Assembly: GCF_010686755.1 (NCBI RefSeq)
Contig: NZ_JAAGXA010000010.1
Span: 114,723-178,722 of the forward strand
DNA from: Nocardioides zeae
Lineage (GTDB): Bacteria > Actinomycetota > Actinomycetes > Propionibacteriales > Nocardioidaceae
Reading direction: 5' to 3'
Length of the DNA: 64,000 bases
Shown: piece after piece, positions 27,752 to 35,763 of the stretch
How positions within the stretch are numbered: the first letter of the stretch is position 1
Layout of the letters: every line of letters starts with the position of its first letter
The notes under the pieces: generated by a model
What the model saw: the letters and a program-made list of their open reading frames with translations, nothing else
The model's database searches: none
Told to the model about the DNA's origin: nothing
Program-made: the position numbers and the translations under genes

Positions 27752-28743
27752 AGCAGCACGCCGCCCATGCTGATCCCCGCGCCCGTCCCCAGCAGCAGGG
27801 CGTGGTCGCCCCGCTGCAGGCGCCCGCTCGAGACCGCGGTGTGCAGCGCGAACGGCAGGGACGCCCCGACCTGGTTGCCGTGGTCGGCGTAGACGTCGAC
27901 GAGCTGGTCCTCGCCGAGCGCCAGGGCGTGGCGCAGCCACGCGAGCCCGAGGTGGCTGGCCTGGTGGGGCACGACGACGGTGTCCGCGACGGCGACCCCC
28001 GCCGCGGCGGTGAGGCGCTCGACGAGCGGCGGCAGGTGGCGCACGGCGAGGCGCAGCGCCGCACCGCCGTCCATGCGGAACCGGGCCCAGTCCGCGTAGT
28101 CGCCCTCGCCGGCCACCCGGTCGGGCGCCCAGCGGGAGCCGCCGCCCCTGATCTCGCAGGCGTGCGCGCCGGAGCTGTAGGTCTCGAACCCGGCCGCCAG
28201 CACCGCCGACCCGGTGGCGCCCGCGGGGCCGAGCACGGCGGCCGCGGCGCCGTCGCCGAAGATCCCCGACGCGCCGAGGTCGGAGAAGTCGAGGCCGACG
28301 GAGGCGAGGTCGCTGGAGACGACGAGCACCCGCTCGTAGCGTCCCGCGTCCACCAGCGTCGCCACGAGGTCGACCGCGGTGAGGAAGCTGAGGCAGCTGG
28401 CGCCGACGTCGAAGGACGGCAGCGGTCGCGCCGGCGCGAGCTCCTCGTGGAGCAGCGCCGCGTTGTAGGGCAGCGGCTGGTCGGGCGTGCCGCTGGCCGC
28501 CACCACGAGGTCGATGTCGTCGAGGGTGAGGTCCGCCGCGGCCAGCGCCTGCCGGGCGGCCCGCGCGCCGAGGGCGGCGGCCGTGCCCTTCTCGACGTAG
28601 CGGACCCGCACCCCCGTCGTCGACTCGACCGTGCCCGGCGCGAGGCCGAGCCGGTCGTCGAGCTCGGCGCTGGTCACCGCGTCGGCCGGCAGCGCGGCGC
28701 CCGTGCCCAGGATGCGGAGCGAGCGTGGTCCGAGAGCAGGCAC
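27742..28743 (-). CDS. Beta-ketoacyl-ACP synthase III-like condensing enzyme
   Basis: A 333-residue thiolase-fold enzyme with the complete KAS III catalytic triad: Cys117 in VGASCLSF, His260 in VPHQAS and Asn290 in DHGNQVGAS. IFGDGAAAAVLG and the C-terminal GTGAGISMGGVLL are also typical. The neighbours (ligase, SDR, MBL hydrolase, glycosyltransferases) argue for a secondary acyl-condensation role rather than housekeeping fabH. The start is GTG at 28743 behind GGGAGG. It is the first gene of the seven-gene operon, divergent from cobL; a TAGGGT on the minus strand near 28785 may be its -10. Confidence 0.9.
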   Translation of the reverse strand: MPALGPRSLRILGTGAALPADAVTSAELDDRLGLAPGTVESTTGVRVRYVEKGTAAALGARAARQALAAADLTLDDIDLVVAASGTPDQPLPYNAALLHEELAPARPLPSFDVGASCLSFLTAVDLVATLVDAGRYERVLVVSSDLASVGLDFSDLGASGIFGDGAAAAVLGPAGATGSAVLAAGFETYSSGAHACEIRGGGSRWAPDRVAGEGDYADWARFRMDGGAALRLAVRHLPPLVERLTAAAGVAVADTVVVPHQASHLGLAWLRHALALGEDQLVDVYADHGNQVGASLPFALHTAVSSGRLQRGDHALLLGTGAGISMGGVLLCY

Positions 28744-28817
28744 GAGGCCTCCCTTGCGTCGTCGGGGACGGTGGGTGCTCGCGACCCTAACGTCTCGGTG
28801 ACCTAGCCTTCGGGACC

Positions 28818-30059
28818 GTGAACCCCACCCGCCCCGTCGTCACCGTCGTCGGGATCGGGGCCGACGGCTGGCCCGGGGTCCCCGAGCGGCTGCGCTCGCT
28901 GGTCGCGTCCGCCGAGGTCCTGCTGGGCGGCGAGCGACACCTGGCGCTCGTGCCGCCGGTCGCCGGCCAGGCCCGCACGCCGTGGCCACGTCCCCTGCGC
29001 GGGGGGCTGTCCGGCCTCCTCGCGGAGCACGCCGGTCGGCGTGTCGTGGCGCTCGCCTCGGGCGACCCGCTCGTCTCCGGGATCGGTACGACGCTGATCG
29101 ACCTCCTCGGTGCCGACGCGGTGCGGATCGAGCCCGCCGTGTCCTCCGTCGCCCTCGCGCACGCCCGCCTCGGCTGGGCCGCCGAGAGCACCGTCGTCGT
29201 GAGTGCCGTTGCCCGCGACGTACGGCGTGTGCTGCGGGAGCTGGCTCCCGGCCGTCGCGTCGTGGTGCTGTCGTCGGACGCGTCGACGCCCGCGGACCTC
29301 GCCGCCCTGCTGACGATGAGCGGCTGGGGCCCGTCGCGGATGACGGTGCTCGGGGACCTCGGCGCCGACGACGAGTCGCGGCTCGAGGGGGACGCGTACG
29401 ACTGGTGCGACGACGCGCCCGCCTTCAGCCCGCTCAACGTCGTCGCGCTCGAGACCCGCGCGGAGGGAGGCGACGGCGTCGTCACCTGGGCCTCCGGCCT
29501 GCCCGACGAGGCGTTCGAGAACGACGGTCCCCTCACCAAGCGTGACCTCCGCGCGAGCGCGCTCGCCCGGCTCGCGCCCGGCCCCGGGGAGCTGCTCTGG
29601 GACGTGGGGGCCGGCGCCGGCAGCGTCGGCATCGAGTGGATGCGCGCGCACCCCACCTGCCGCACGATCGCGATCGAGGACGTCCCGTCGCGCGCCGCGA
29701 CCGTCCGGCGCAACGCCGGCCGCCTGGGCGTGCCCGACCTCCGCGTGGTGCAGGGCCGGGCTCCTGGTGCGCTCGAGGGCCTGCCGACGCCCGACGCGGT
29801 GTTCCTCGGCGGCGGCGCGACGGTCCCCGGGGTGCTCGAGGCGTGCGTCGACGCGCTCCGACCGGGCGGGCGGCTCGTCGTCCACGGGGTCACCGTCGAG
29901 ACCGAGGCCCTGCTGGCCGAGCGCCACGGCGCGGTGGGAGGCGAGCTGACCCGGCACTCCGTCGAGACCGCCGCGCGGCTCGGCAGCTTCCGCGGCTTCA
30001 CCCCGGCCCGCGCCGTGACCCAGTGGGCCTGGACCAAGACCCAGGAGGAGTCCTCGTGA
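28818..30059 (+). CDS. cobL: Precorrin-6Y C5,15-methyltransferase (decarboxylating)
   Basis: A 413-residue CbiE-CbiT fusion. The N-terminal tetrapyrrole methylase half has VTVVGIGADGWPGVPE, LLGGERHLAL and ASGDPLVSGIG. The C-terminal half is a class I methyltransferase with LLWDVGAGAGSVGIEWM and FLGGGATVPGVLEA. It methylates C5 and C15 and decarboxylates the acetate chain of dihydro-precorrin-6. The GTG at 28818 follows a TAGCCT box (28804-28809) by 8 nt. The stop overlaps cobM in GTGA. Confidence 0.96.
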   Translation: MNPTRPVVTVVGIGADGWPGVPERLRSLVASAEVLLGGERHLALVPPVAGQARTPWPRPLRGGLSGLLAEHAGRRVVALASGDPLVSGIGTTLIDLLGADAVRIEPAVSSVALAHARLGWAAESTVVVSAVARDVRRVLRELAPGRRVVVLSSDASTPADLAALLTMSGWGPSRMTVLGDLGADDESRLEGDAYDWCDDAPAFSPLNVVALETRAEGGDGVVTWASGLPDEAFENDGPLTKRDLRASALARLAPGPGELLWDVGAGAGSVGIEWMRAHPTCRTIAIEDVPSRAATVRRNAGRLGVPDLRVVQGRAPGALEGLPTPDAVFLGGGATVPGVLEACVDALRPGGRLVVHGVTVETEALLAERHGAVGGELTRHSVETAARLGSFRGFTPARAVTQWAWTKTQEESS

Positions 30060-30832
30060 CCGTCCACTTCGTCGGTGCCGGTCCCGGCGCCGCGGACCTC
30101 ATCACGCTCCGCGCCGCACGGATGCTGGAGGCGGCGGACGTCGTGCTCTACCCGGGCACCTACCTCGACGCCGCCGTGCTCGGCCACTGCCGTGCGGACG
30201 CACGCCTCGTCGACACCCAGGACCTCGACCTCGACGCCATCACCGCGGCGCTCGTGGACGCCGACCGGAACGGTGCGGACGTCGTGCGCCTCACCTCCGG
30301 CGACCCGTCGCTCTACTCCGCGCTGTTCGAGCAGACCCGCCGCCTCGACGCGGCGGGCGTGGCGTGGGACGTGACGCCCGGGGTGCCGGCGTACGCCGCC
30401 GCGGCCGCCCGCGTCGGCCGCGAGCTCACGGTGCCGCTCGTCGCGCAGTCCGTCGTGCTGACCCGCACGCAGGCGCGCTCGACGGCCATGCCCGACGGCG
30501 AGCGGCTGGAGGCCTTCGCCGCCACGGGCGCCACGCTCGTCCTCCACCTCGCGGTGACGCGCACCCGCGCCCTCGCCGCGGACCTGAGCGCGTCGTACGG
30601 CGCGGACTGCCCCGTCGCGGTGGTCTACCGCGCCTCGCAGCCGGGGGAGCGGGTGCTCACCGGCACGCTCGGCGACATCGCCGACGCGGTCGAGGAGGCG
30701 GGGCTGCGCCAGGCGGCGGTCATCCTCGTCGGCCGCGCGCTCGCGGGTCCGAGCGCCTCGGGCGCGGGGGAGTCGTACCTCTACGACGCCGCGCGCGACC
30801 GGTCGCTCAAGCGGACGGGACCGGGAGCGTAG
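30056..30832 (+). CDS. cobM: Precorrin-4 C11-methyltransferase
   Basis: A 258-residue SAM-dependent tetrapyrrole methylase. The opening VHFVGAGPGAADLITLRAAR, then VVLYPGTYL, LTSGDPSLYSALFEQ and TPGVPAYAAAAA are the CobM/CbiF signatures; the closing VGRALAG precedes a short tail with SYLYDA as in other CobM. GTG at 30056 overlaps the cobL stop. The gene ends 6 nt before the convergent TetR stop. Confidence 0.96.
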   Translation: MTVHFVGAGPGAADLITLRAARMLEAADVVLYPGTYLDAAVLGHCRADARLVDTQDLDLDAITAALVDADRNGADVVRLTSGDPSLYSALFEQTRRLDAAGVAWDVTPGVPAYAAAAARVGRELTVPLVAQSVVLTRTQARSTAMPDGERLEAFAATGATLVLHLAVTRTRALAADLSASYGADCPVAVVYRASQPGERVLTGTLGDIADAVEEAGLRQAAVILVGRALAGPSASGAGESYLYDAARDRSLKRTGPGA

Positions 30833-30838
30833 GTCGGG

Positions 30839-31441
30839 TCAGCCCCGCAACGCGTCGCGCACGACCGACTCGCCCGCGTCGACGAGCCGCTGGGCGACGC
30901 GCACGGGGTCGGCGTCGAGCGTGCCGGCCACCATGGCACCGTCGCGCAGCATCTGCAGCTGCGCGGCCGCCTCGTCCGCCCGCTCCGGCGCCACGCCGAG
31001 GTCGGTGAGGACCCGGGCCAGCTCGCCCCGCAGCCACGCCCGGTGGGTCGCGACCACCGTGCGCACGGGATGGGTCGGGTCGGCGTACTCCGCCGCGGCG
31101 TTGAGGAACGCGCACCCGCGGAAGCCCTCGGCGCAGGTGAGGGCGCCGACGCGGCGCGCGTAGGCGCGCAGGACCTCCGCGGGGTCGTCCGGGTGGGTGC
31201 GGTGCGCCTCCGCCAAGGCGGCGCGCTCCTCCGCGACGACCTCGTTGAGGTAGGCCACCACGAGGTCGTCCTTGCTCCGGAAGTGGCGGTAGAAGGTCAT
31301 CTTCGAGACCTCGGCGTCCGCGATGAGCCGGTCGGCGCTCACCGTGCGGATGCCGTCGCGGTAGAAGCGGCGACGCGCGGCGCCGAGGATCCGCTGCCGG
31401 ACGGCGCTGGGTCGCACCGTCGTCGTCGCCGTGTCCTCCAT
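30839..31441 (-). CDS. TetR/AcrR-family transcriptional regulator
   Basis: A 200-residue repressor. Residues ~15-65 are the TetR helix-turn-helix domain (RQRILGAARRRFYRDGIRTV, ADAEVSKMTFYRHFRSKDDL). The C-terminal ligand domain contains Cys in ALTCAEGFRGCAFLNAAAEY, a feature of TetR proteins that control organic-hydroperoxide or electrophile genes. It is divergent from ohr across about 100 nt that holds a palindrome, so it likely represses ohr and itself, relieved by oxidation of the cysteines or by ligand. That regulation is inferred. Confidence 0.92.
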   Translation of the reverse strand: MEDTATTTVRPSAVRQRILGAARRRFYRDGIRTVSADRLIADAEVSKMTFYRHFRSKDDLVVAYLNEVVAEERAALAEAHRTHPDDPAEVLRAYARRVGALTCAEGFRGCAFLNAAAEYADPTHPVRTVVATHRAWLRGELARVLTDLGVAPERADEAAAQLQMLRDGAMVAGTLDADPVRVAQRLVDAGESVVRDALRG

Positions 31442-31500
31442 CGATCTCGTCCTTCCTCGAACCGGGGCTTGTGTCCGGGGCCCGGACCTGTCAACCTGAT

Positions 31501-31522
31501 GTAGACGTACTAGTCACTCTAC
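31501..31522. promoter_or_regulatory. Candidate TetR operator between tetR and ohr
   Basis: A 22-bp imperfect palindrome with outer arms GTAGA/TCTAC and the central palindrome ACTAGT. The size and the TAGAC-type half sites match many TetR-family operators. It lies about 20 nt before the ohr ribosome site. Confidence 0.5.
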
Positions 31523-31543
31523 CTCTCCCGGAAGGAGATCGCG

Positions 31544-31975
31544 ATGCCCACCTCGATCGCGTACACCGCCTCTGCCACGGCCACCGGCGACGGCCGCAAC
31601 GGCCACGCGCGCACCTCGGACGGCCAGATCGACGTCGAGCTCGTCGTGCCGAAGGAGATGGGCGGCGCGGGTGGCGGGACCAACCCCGAGCAGCTCTTCG
31701 CGACGGGCTACGCCGCGTGCTTCCTCGGCGCGCTCAAGGCCGGTGCGAAGCAGCACGGCATCGAGCTCCAGGACGTCGCCATCACCGCCGAGGTCGGCAT
31801 CGGCCCGCGCGAGGACAACGGCTTCGGCCTCGCGGTGAAGCTCATCGCCGAGTTCGGCGGCGGCGTCTCGCAGGAGGACGCGGAGAAGGCGGTCGAGGTC
31901 GGCCACTCGATCTGCCCCTACACCCACGCCACCAAGGGCAACGTCGAGGTCGTCACCGAGGTCGAGGTCGCCTGA
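31544..31975 (+). CDS. ohr: Organic hydroperoxide resistance protein (Ohr/OsmC family)
   Basis: A 143-residue thiol peroxidase that reduces organic hydroperoxides using two cysteines. The first catalytic Cys is in GYAACFLGALK (about residue 60) and the second in HSICPYTHATKGN (about 125). The start MPTSIAYTASATATGDGRNG and NPEQLFATGYAAC are the Ohr pattern, and the length is normal. The ATG at 31544 follows GGAAGGAGAT. The divergent TetR gene is the probable regulator. Confidence 0.95.
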   Translation: MPTSIAYTASATATGDGRNGHARTSDGQIDVELVVPKEMGGAGGGTNPEQLFATGYAACFLGALKAGAKQHGIELQDVAITAEVGIGPREDNGFGLAVKLIAEFGGGVSQEDAEKAVEVGHSICPYTHATKGNVEVVTEVEVA

Positions 31976-32020
31976 CCTCCGTCCCCGCGGCGACGGCTCG
32001 ACGACGCCCCGGCATCACGA

Positions 32021-32063
32021 AGCGCCCGCTCGTGCCACCCCCTCGGTGGCGCGGGCGGGCGCT
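32021..32063. terminator. Stem-loop after ohr
   Basis: A long GC-rich inverted repeat: left arm AGCGCCCGCTCGTGCCACC, loop near CCCT, right arm reading GGTGGCGCGGGCGGGCGCT. It lies 45 nt after the ohr stop and just before a TAGGCT promoter. There is no T tract, so it would be a GC-hairpin terminator. Confidence 0.6.
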
Positions 32064-32092
32064 CGGCGTTCCCGCCCCACTAGGCTCCCGCC

Positions 32093-32392
32093 ATGTCCTC
32101 GGGAACGCCGGTGCTGGCCGCTGACGTCTACACCCTCGAGCTCGTCGCGGTCCGCCGCTCGTGGCCGCGCCGGCTCGGTTTCGCGGTCTACGCGATCCTC
32201 GGTGGGCTGCTCGGGGACACGCCCCTGCAGAGCCGCGGCGACATCGTCGTGCGGCGTCGCGACGACGGCAGCGAGGCGCTGCGGATGGACGCCGGGGCCG
32301 ATCCCGACGCCGAGCGGTTGCTCCAGCACGTGCACGACCACCTGCACCACCTCGACGCCGCGACCTTCGAGGAGTCGTGGGGCATCCGCTGA
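32093..32392 (+). CDS. Uncharacterised 99-residue protein
   Basis: I do not recognise it. The small protein has a short hydrophobic centre (LGFAVYAILGGLLG), basic residues before it, and an acidic, His-rich end (HVHDHLHHLDAATFEESWGI). The ATG at 32093 follows TAGGCT (32081-32086) by 6 nt, the same leaderless arrangement as its neighbours, which supports it being expressed. It ends 12 nt before the convergent cobIJ stop. Confidence 0.65.
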   Translation: MSSGTPVLAADVYTLELVAVRRSWPRRLGFAVYAILGGLLGDTPLQSRGDIVVRRRDDGSEALRMDAGADPDAERLLQHVHDHLHHLDAATFEESWGIR

Positions 32393-32404
32393 TCGCGGCC
32401 GGGT

Positions 32405-33979
32405 TCAGCCCACCGTGCGGGGCGTCCACACCCTCCCGTGGTCGACCCGGGTGGACGTCGCCCCGACGATGAGCAGGCACTTCATGTCGATGCTCGTCGG
32501 GTCGAGCTCGCCCAGGGTCGTGACGCGCAGTTCCTCCTCGTCGCGGCCGACGTCGCGGCCGACGACCACGACCGTGCCGGGGGCGCGCACCTCGAGAAGC
32601 ACCTTGAGCGCGTCGCCCAGCTGGTCGGGACGGCTCGCCGAGCGCGGGTTGTAGATCCCCAGCACGAGGTCCGCCTCCGCGACCGCGCGCAGTCGCCGCT
32701 CGAGCACGTCCCACGGCTTCAGCCGGTCCGAGAGGCTGACGACGGCGAAGTCGCCGCCGATCGGAGCCCCCGCGCGGGCCGCCACGGCCTGCACCGCCGA
32801 GACCCCCGGGACGACGCGCACGCCCACGGCGGCGTACGTCGCGTCCTCGGCCGCCGCCGCGACCTGCGCCTCCAGCACGGCGGTGGCCATGCCGAAGACC
32901 CCGGCGTCGCCACCCGAGACGACGGCGACGCGCTCACCGCGCCGGGCCAGGTCGAGCGCGAGCCGGCCGCGGTCGACCTCGACGGTGTTGCCGCTCGCGT
33001 GCCGGGTGAGGCCCTCGCGGTGGGGGACGCGCTTGACGTAGGGCGCGTAGCCGACCACGTGGTCGACCTCGGCCAGCACGGCGGAGGCCTCGGGCGTCAG
33101 CCAGTGGGCGGGCCCGGGGCCGAGCCCGACGACGACGACCTCGGCGGGGGTGTCGCGCGCTGCGGACACTTCCGCGGACACCTCCGCGGACGCCGCGCCC
33201 AGCCGGGGCGTGGCTGCCTCCTGCGTCCGTCGGCCGACCCCCTGCAAGGAGTCGCCGGCGACGACGATGAGCGAGAAGTACGGCACCGTGTCGGGGTCGA
33301 CGTCCGCCACGCGCAGGTGACGCTCGGTGTCCATCGAGGCGCGCTCGACGTAGACCGCGTGCTCCAGCCGACCCGCCGTGGCCAGGGCCCGCCGCACGGT
33401 CGGGAACCGCCGGCCCAGCTTCATGATGATGGCGCCGTCGGTGTCGGCGAGCCGGCGCGCGAGCTCCGTCTCCGGCAGCGTGCCCGGGAGGATCGTCAGC
33501 ACGTCGGTCTGCCGCACCAGGGGCGAGGCGATGGTGGCGGTGGCGGCCGCGAAGGCCGGCACGCCCGCGACGACCTCGGTCGCGAAGCGCTCCGACAGCG
33601 CGTCGTGCATGTACATGTAGGACCCGTAGAACATCGGGTCGCCCTCGGCGAGCAGCACGACGTCGCGCCCGGCCTCGAGGTGGGCGGCCAGGCGCGCCGC
33701 GGACTCCAGGTAGAAGTCCGCCATCGCCCCGGCGTACCCGCCCGGGTGGTCGGTGCCGCCCGTCGTGACCGGGTAGACGAGCTCCTCCTCGAGCGCGGTG
33801 GGCGGGATCAGCCCCGCGGCGATGCGCCGCGCGTTGGACTGCTTGCCGCGCCCCGCGTGGAAGGCGACGACGTCGGCGGCGCCGATGAGCCGGGCGGCCT
33901 TGAGGGTGACGAGCTCGGGGTCGCCGGGGCCGACGCCGACGCCGTAGAAGCGACCCGGGGTGACGGCCGGCGTGCTCAT
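32405..33979 (-). CDS. cobIJ: Fused precorrin-2 C20- / precorrin-3B C17-methyltransferase
   Basis: A 524-residue fusion of two SAM-dependent tetrapyrrole methylases. Residues ~10-245 are CobI (GRFYGVGVGPGDPELVTLKA, LLAEGDPMFYGSYMYMHDAL, GVPAFAAATA). After a short Ala/Glu/Ser linker with a repeated SAEVSAEVSA, residues ~265-524 are CobJ (VVVVGLGPGPAHWLTPEA, VVSGGDAGVFGMA, VVPGVSAVQAVAAR, IYNPRSASRPDQL). The fusion is known in actinobacteria. ATG 33979 overlaps the cobG-cobH stop by 4 nt, so both are made from the transcript controlled by the riboswitch at 35.6-35.8 kb. Confidence 0.95.
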   Translation of the reverse strand: MSTPAVTPGRFYGVGVGPGDPELVTLKAARLIGAADVVAFHAGRGKQSNARRIAAGLIPPTALEEELVYPVTTGGTDHPGGYAGAMADFYLESAARLAAHLEAGRDVVLLAEGDPMFYGSYMYMHDALSERFATEVVAGVPAFAAATATIASPLVRQTDVLTILPGTLPETELARRLADTDGAIIMKLGRRFPTVRRALATAGRLEHAVYVERASMDTERHLRVADVDPDTVPYFSLIVVAGDSLQGVGRRTQEAATPRLGAASAEVSAEVSAARDTPAEVVVVGLGPGPAHWLTPEASAVLAEVDHVVGYAPYVKRVPHREGLTRHASGNTVEVDRGRLALDLARRGERVAVVSGGDAGVFGMATAVLEAQVAAAAEDATYAAVGVRVVPGVSAVQAVAARAGAPIGGDFAVVSLSDRLKPWDVLERRLRAVAEADLVLGIYNPRSASRPDQLGDALKVLLEVRAPGTVVVVGRDVGRDEEELRVTTLGELDPTSIDMKCLLIVGATSTRVDHGRVWTPRTVG

Positions 33980-35529
33980 TCCGCCTCCTGGGCGATCGCG
34001 TTGAGGGCCGAGGCGGTCATCGCGGACCCGCCGCGCCGGCCGTGGACGGTGAGGAACGGGATGCCGTGCGCCGCGGCGTACTCCGCCAGCGCCTCCTTCG
34101 ACTCCGCCGCCCCGATGAAGCCGACCGGGCAGCCGACGATCGCGGCCGGGGGAGCGCACCCGTCGGCGAGCATCTCCAGGAGGTGGAAGAGCGCCGTGGG
34201 CGCGTTGCCGATGGCGACGACGGAGCCGGGGATGCGGTCGGCGAGCACCGAGAGCGCGGCGGCGGAGCGGGTGGTGCCCCACGCGCGCGCCAGGCCCGGC
34301 ACGCGCGGGTCGTGGAGCGCGCACAGCACCTCGTTGTCGGCCGGCAGGCGGCGGCGGGTGACGCCCGAGGCGACCATGTGGGCGTCCGCGACGATCGGGG
34401 CTCCCGCGGCCAGCGCCCGGCGGGCCGCGCCGACGAGGTCGGGCGAGACGACGACCATCGGGGCGAGGTCGGTCTGCCCGGTGCCGTGCACCATCCGCAC
34501 GACCACCTTCTCGGCGTCGGCGGGCACGTGGGTCAGGTCGGTCTCGGCGCGGATCGTGGCGAACGAGTCGACGTAGATCGCCTGCCCGTCGCCCTCGTAG
34601 GGGTAGCGACGGGTCGGGCGCACCGGCTCCGGCTCGTCCACCACCGGGGCGCCCGCGCCGGGGAGCAGCAGCGAGCGCCACGGCGTGACGACGACGCGGG
34701 CGTCGTCGGCCAGGCCGTCGAGCAGGATCGTGAGCGTGCCCGGCTCGAGGCGCCCGTCGGGCACCTCGACGTGGCGGTGGGGACCGGCGGGGGTGTCGAG
34801 CTCGCCGTACGCCGGCGGGTCCGTCGGCGCCGCGAGCCGCGGGTCGGGCGGGGTCTCCGGGAGGCCGGGTACGGCGAGGGCGGCGGGCAGCTCGTCGACG
34901 TGCCACGGCGCCTCGGGGCCGAGGTCCAGCGCGGCCCGGGCGGCCCGGAACGCGTGCGCGACGCGGACCATCGCGGGGACCGCGTCGCCGACGGGCAGCA
35001 CCGGACCCCACGTGCTGCCCCAGCGCAGCTGGACGGTGGACGCGTCCAGGGCGACGAGGCCGACGTCGGCGCTGCGGGCGACCACGTCGCCGCGGCCGTC
35101 GTCGAGCACGAGGAGGAAGCGGGCCGGGAGGTCGGCGAGGTCGGCGTCGGCGCGGATCGCGGCGTCGAGGTCGGCCGCCACGCCGCGGAGGTCGGCCCGG
35201 CCGCCGACGAGACCGGTGAGCGGGGAGACCAGGATGTTGCGCACCAGCTCGTGGGTGGGCGACGGCAGCAGGCCGGTGGCCGCGATCGCCGCGACCACGT
35301 CGGCGGGGAGCACGTCGTCCACGAGCGGGAGCGCCCGCACCTGCACGTTGGCGCGGCGGGTCAGGTGCAGGTCACCGTCGCCGTACGTCGCGGAGACCGC
35401 CGCGAGGGCGCGCAGCTGCCCGACGGTCACGGCCCCGCCCACGAGGCGGAGGCGGACGAGGCCGCCGTCCTCGGCGGGCCAGGGACGGGAGACGCCGGGG
35501 CACAGGTCGGTGCGGGTGCGCGTCGTCAT
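33976..35529 (-). CDS. cobG-cobH: CobG-like domain fused to precorrin-8X methylmutase CobH
   Basis: A 517-residue fusion. Residues ~8-290 resemble the sulfite/nitrite-reductase-like CobG (CPGVSRPWPAEDGGLVRLRL, YGDGDLHLTRRANVQVRAL, LPSPTHELVRNILVSPLTG). Residues ~305-517 are CobH, which shifts the C11 methyl to C12 (VRMVHGTGQTDLAP with the catalytic His, VVSPDLVGAARRALAAGAPI, VIGNAPTALFHLLE-like, VGCPVGFIGAAESK). Only one Cys (residue 10) is present in the CobG part, so the four-Cys iron-sulfur motif of Pseudomonas-type CobG is not visible. First gene after a cobalamin riboswitch; start ATG 35529. Confidence 0.9.
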   Translation of the reverse strand: MTTRTRTDLCPGVSRPWPAEDGGLVRLRLVGGAVTVGQLRALAAVSATYGDGDLHLTRRANVQVRALPLVDDVLPADVVAAIAATGLLPSPTHELVRNILVSPLTGLVGGRADLRGVAADLDAAIRADADLADLPARFLLVLDDGRGDVVARSADVGLVALDASTVQLRWGSTWGPVLPVGDAVPAMVRVAHAFRAARAALDLGPEAPWHVDELPAALAVPGLPETPPDPRLAAPTDPPAYGELDTPAGPHRHVEVPDGRLEPGTLTILLDGLADDARVVVTPWRSLLLPGAGAPVVDEPEPVRPTRRYPYEGDGQAIYVDSFATIRAETDLTHVPADAEKVVVRMVHGTGQTDLAPMVVVSPDLVGAARRALAAGAPIVADAHMVASGVTRRRLPADNEVLCALHDPRVPGLARAWGTTRSAAALSVLADRIPGSVVAIGNAPTALFHLLEMLADGCAPPAAIVGCPVGFIGAAESKEALAEYAAAHGIPFLTVHGRRGGSAMTASALNAIAQEAE

Positions 35530-35589
35530 GCGGGTCCTCGCTGGTCAGCGGGCCCGTTCGCGAAGCCCGTCGTCCTCGACCAGGTGGCG

Positions 35590-35757
35590 GCTGCCACCGG
35601 GTGCCAGCAGGTCTTCGGACTCGGGGTCGTCCGAGCGGAGCGCCTTCCCGGAGAGCCCTCCAGTGGCTGCGTGCCCCGCCCGTCGCCCACACCGCTGCGC
35701 GTCAGTCCCGGACTCGCACCGGGTTCCCTGCCCCCTCGCGGGGGTCGACTGGCGGCG
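35590..35757 (-). promoter_or_regulatory. Cobalamin riboswitch upstream of cobG-cobH/cobIJ
   Basis: Minus-strand leader with GGGAACCCGGTGCGAGTCCG, GACTGACGCGCAGCGGTG, and GAGTCCGAAGACCTGCTGGC, the conserved B12 aptamer blocks. The -10 TAGGGT at 35766-35761 overlaps the bluB TAG stop codon. Closely similar to the riboswitch at 36530-36676 on the other strand. Confidence 0.94.
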
Positions 35758-35763
35758 GTGACC

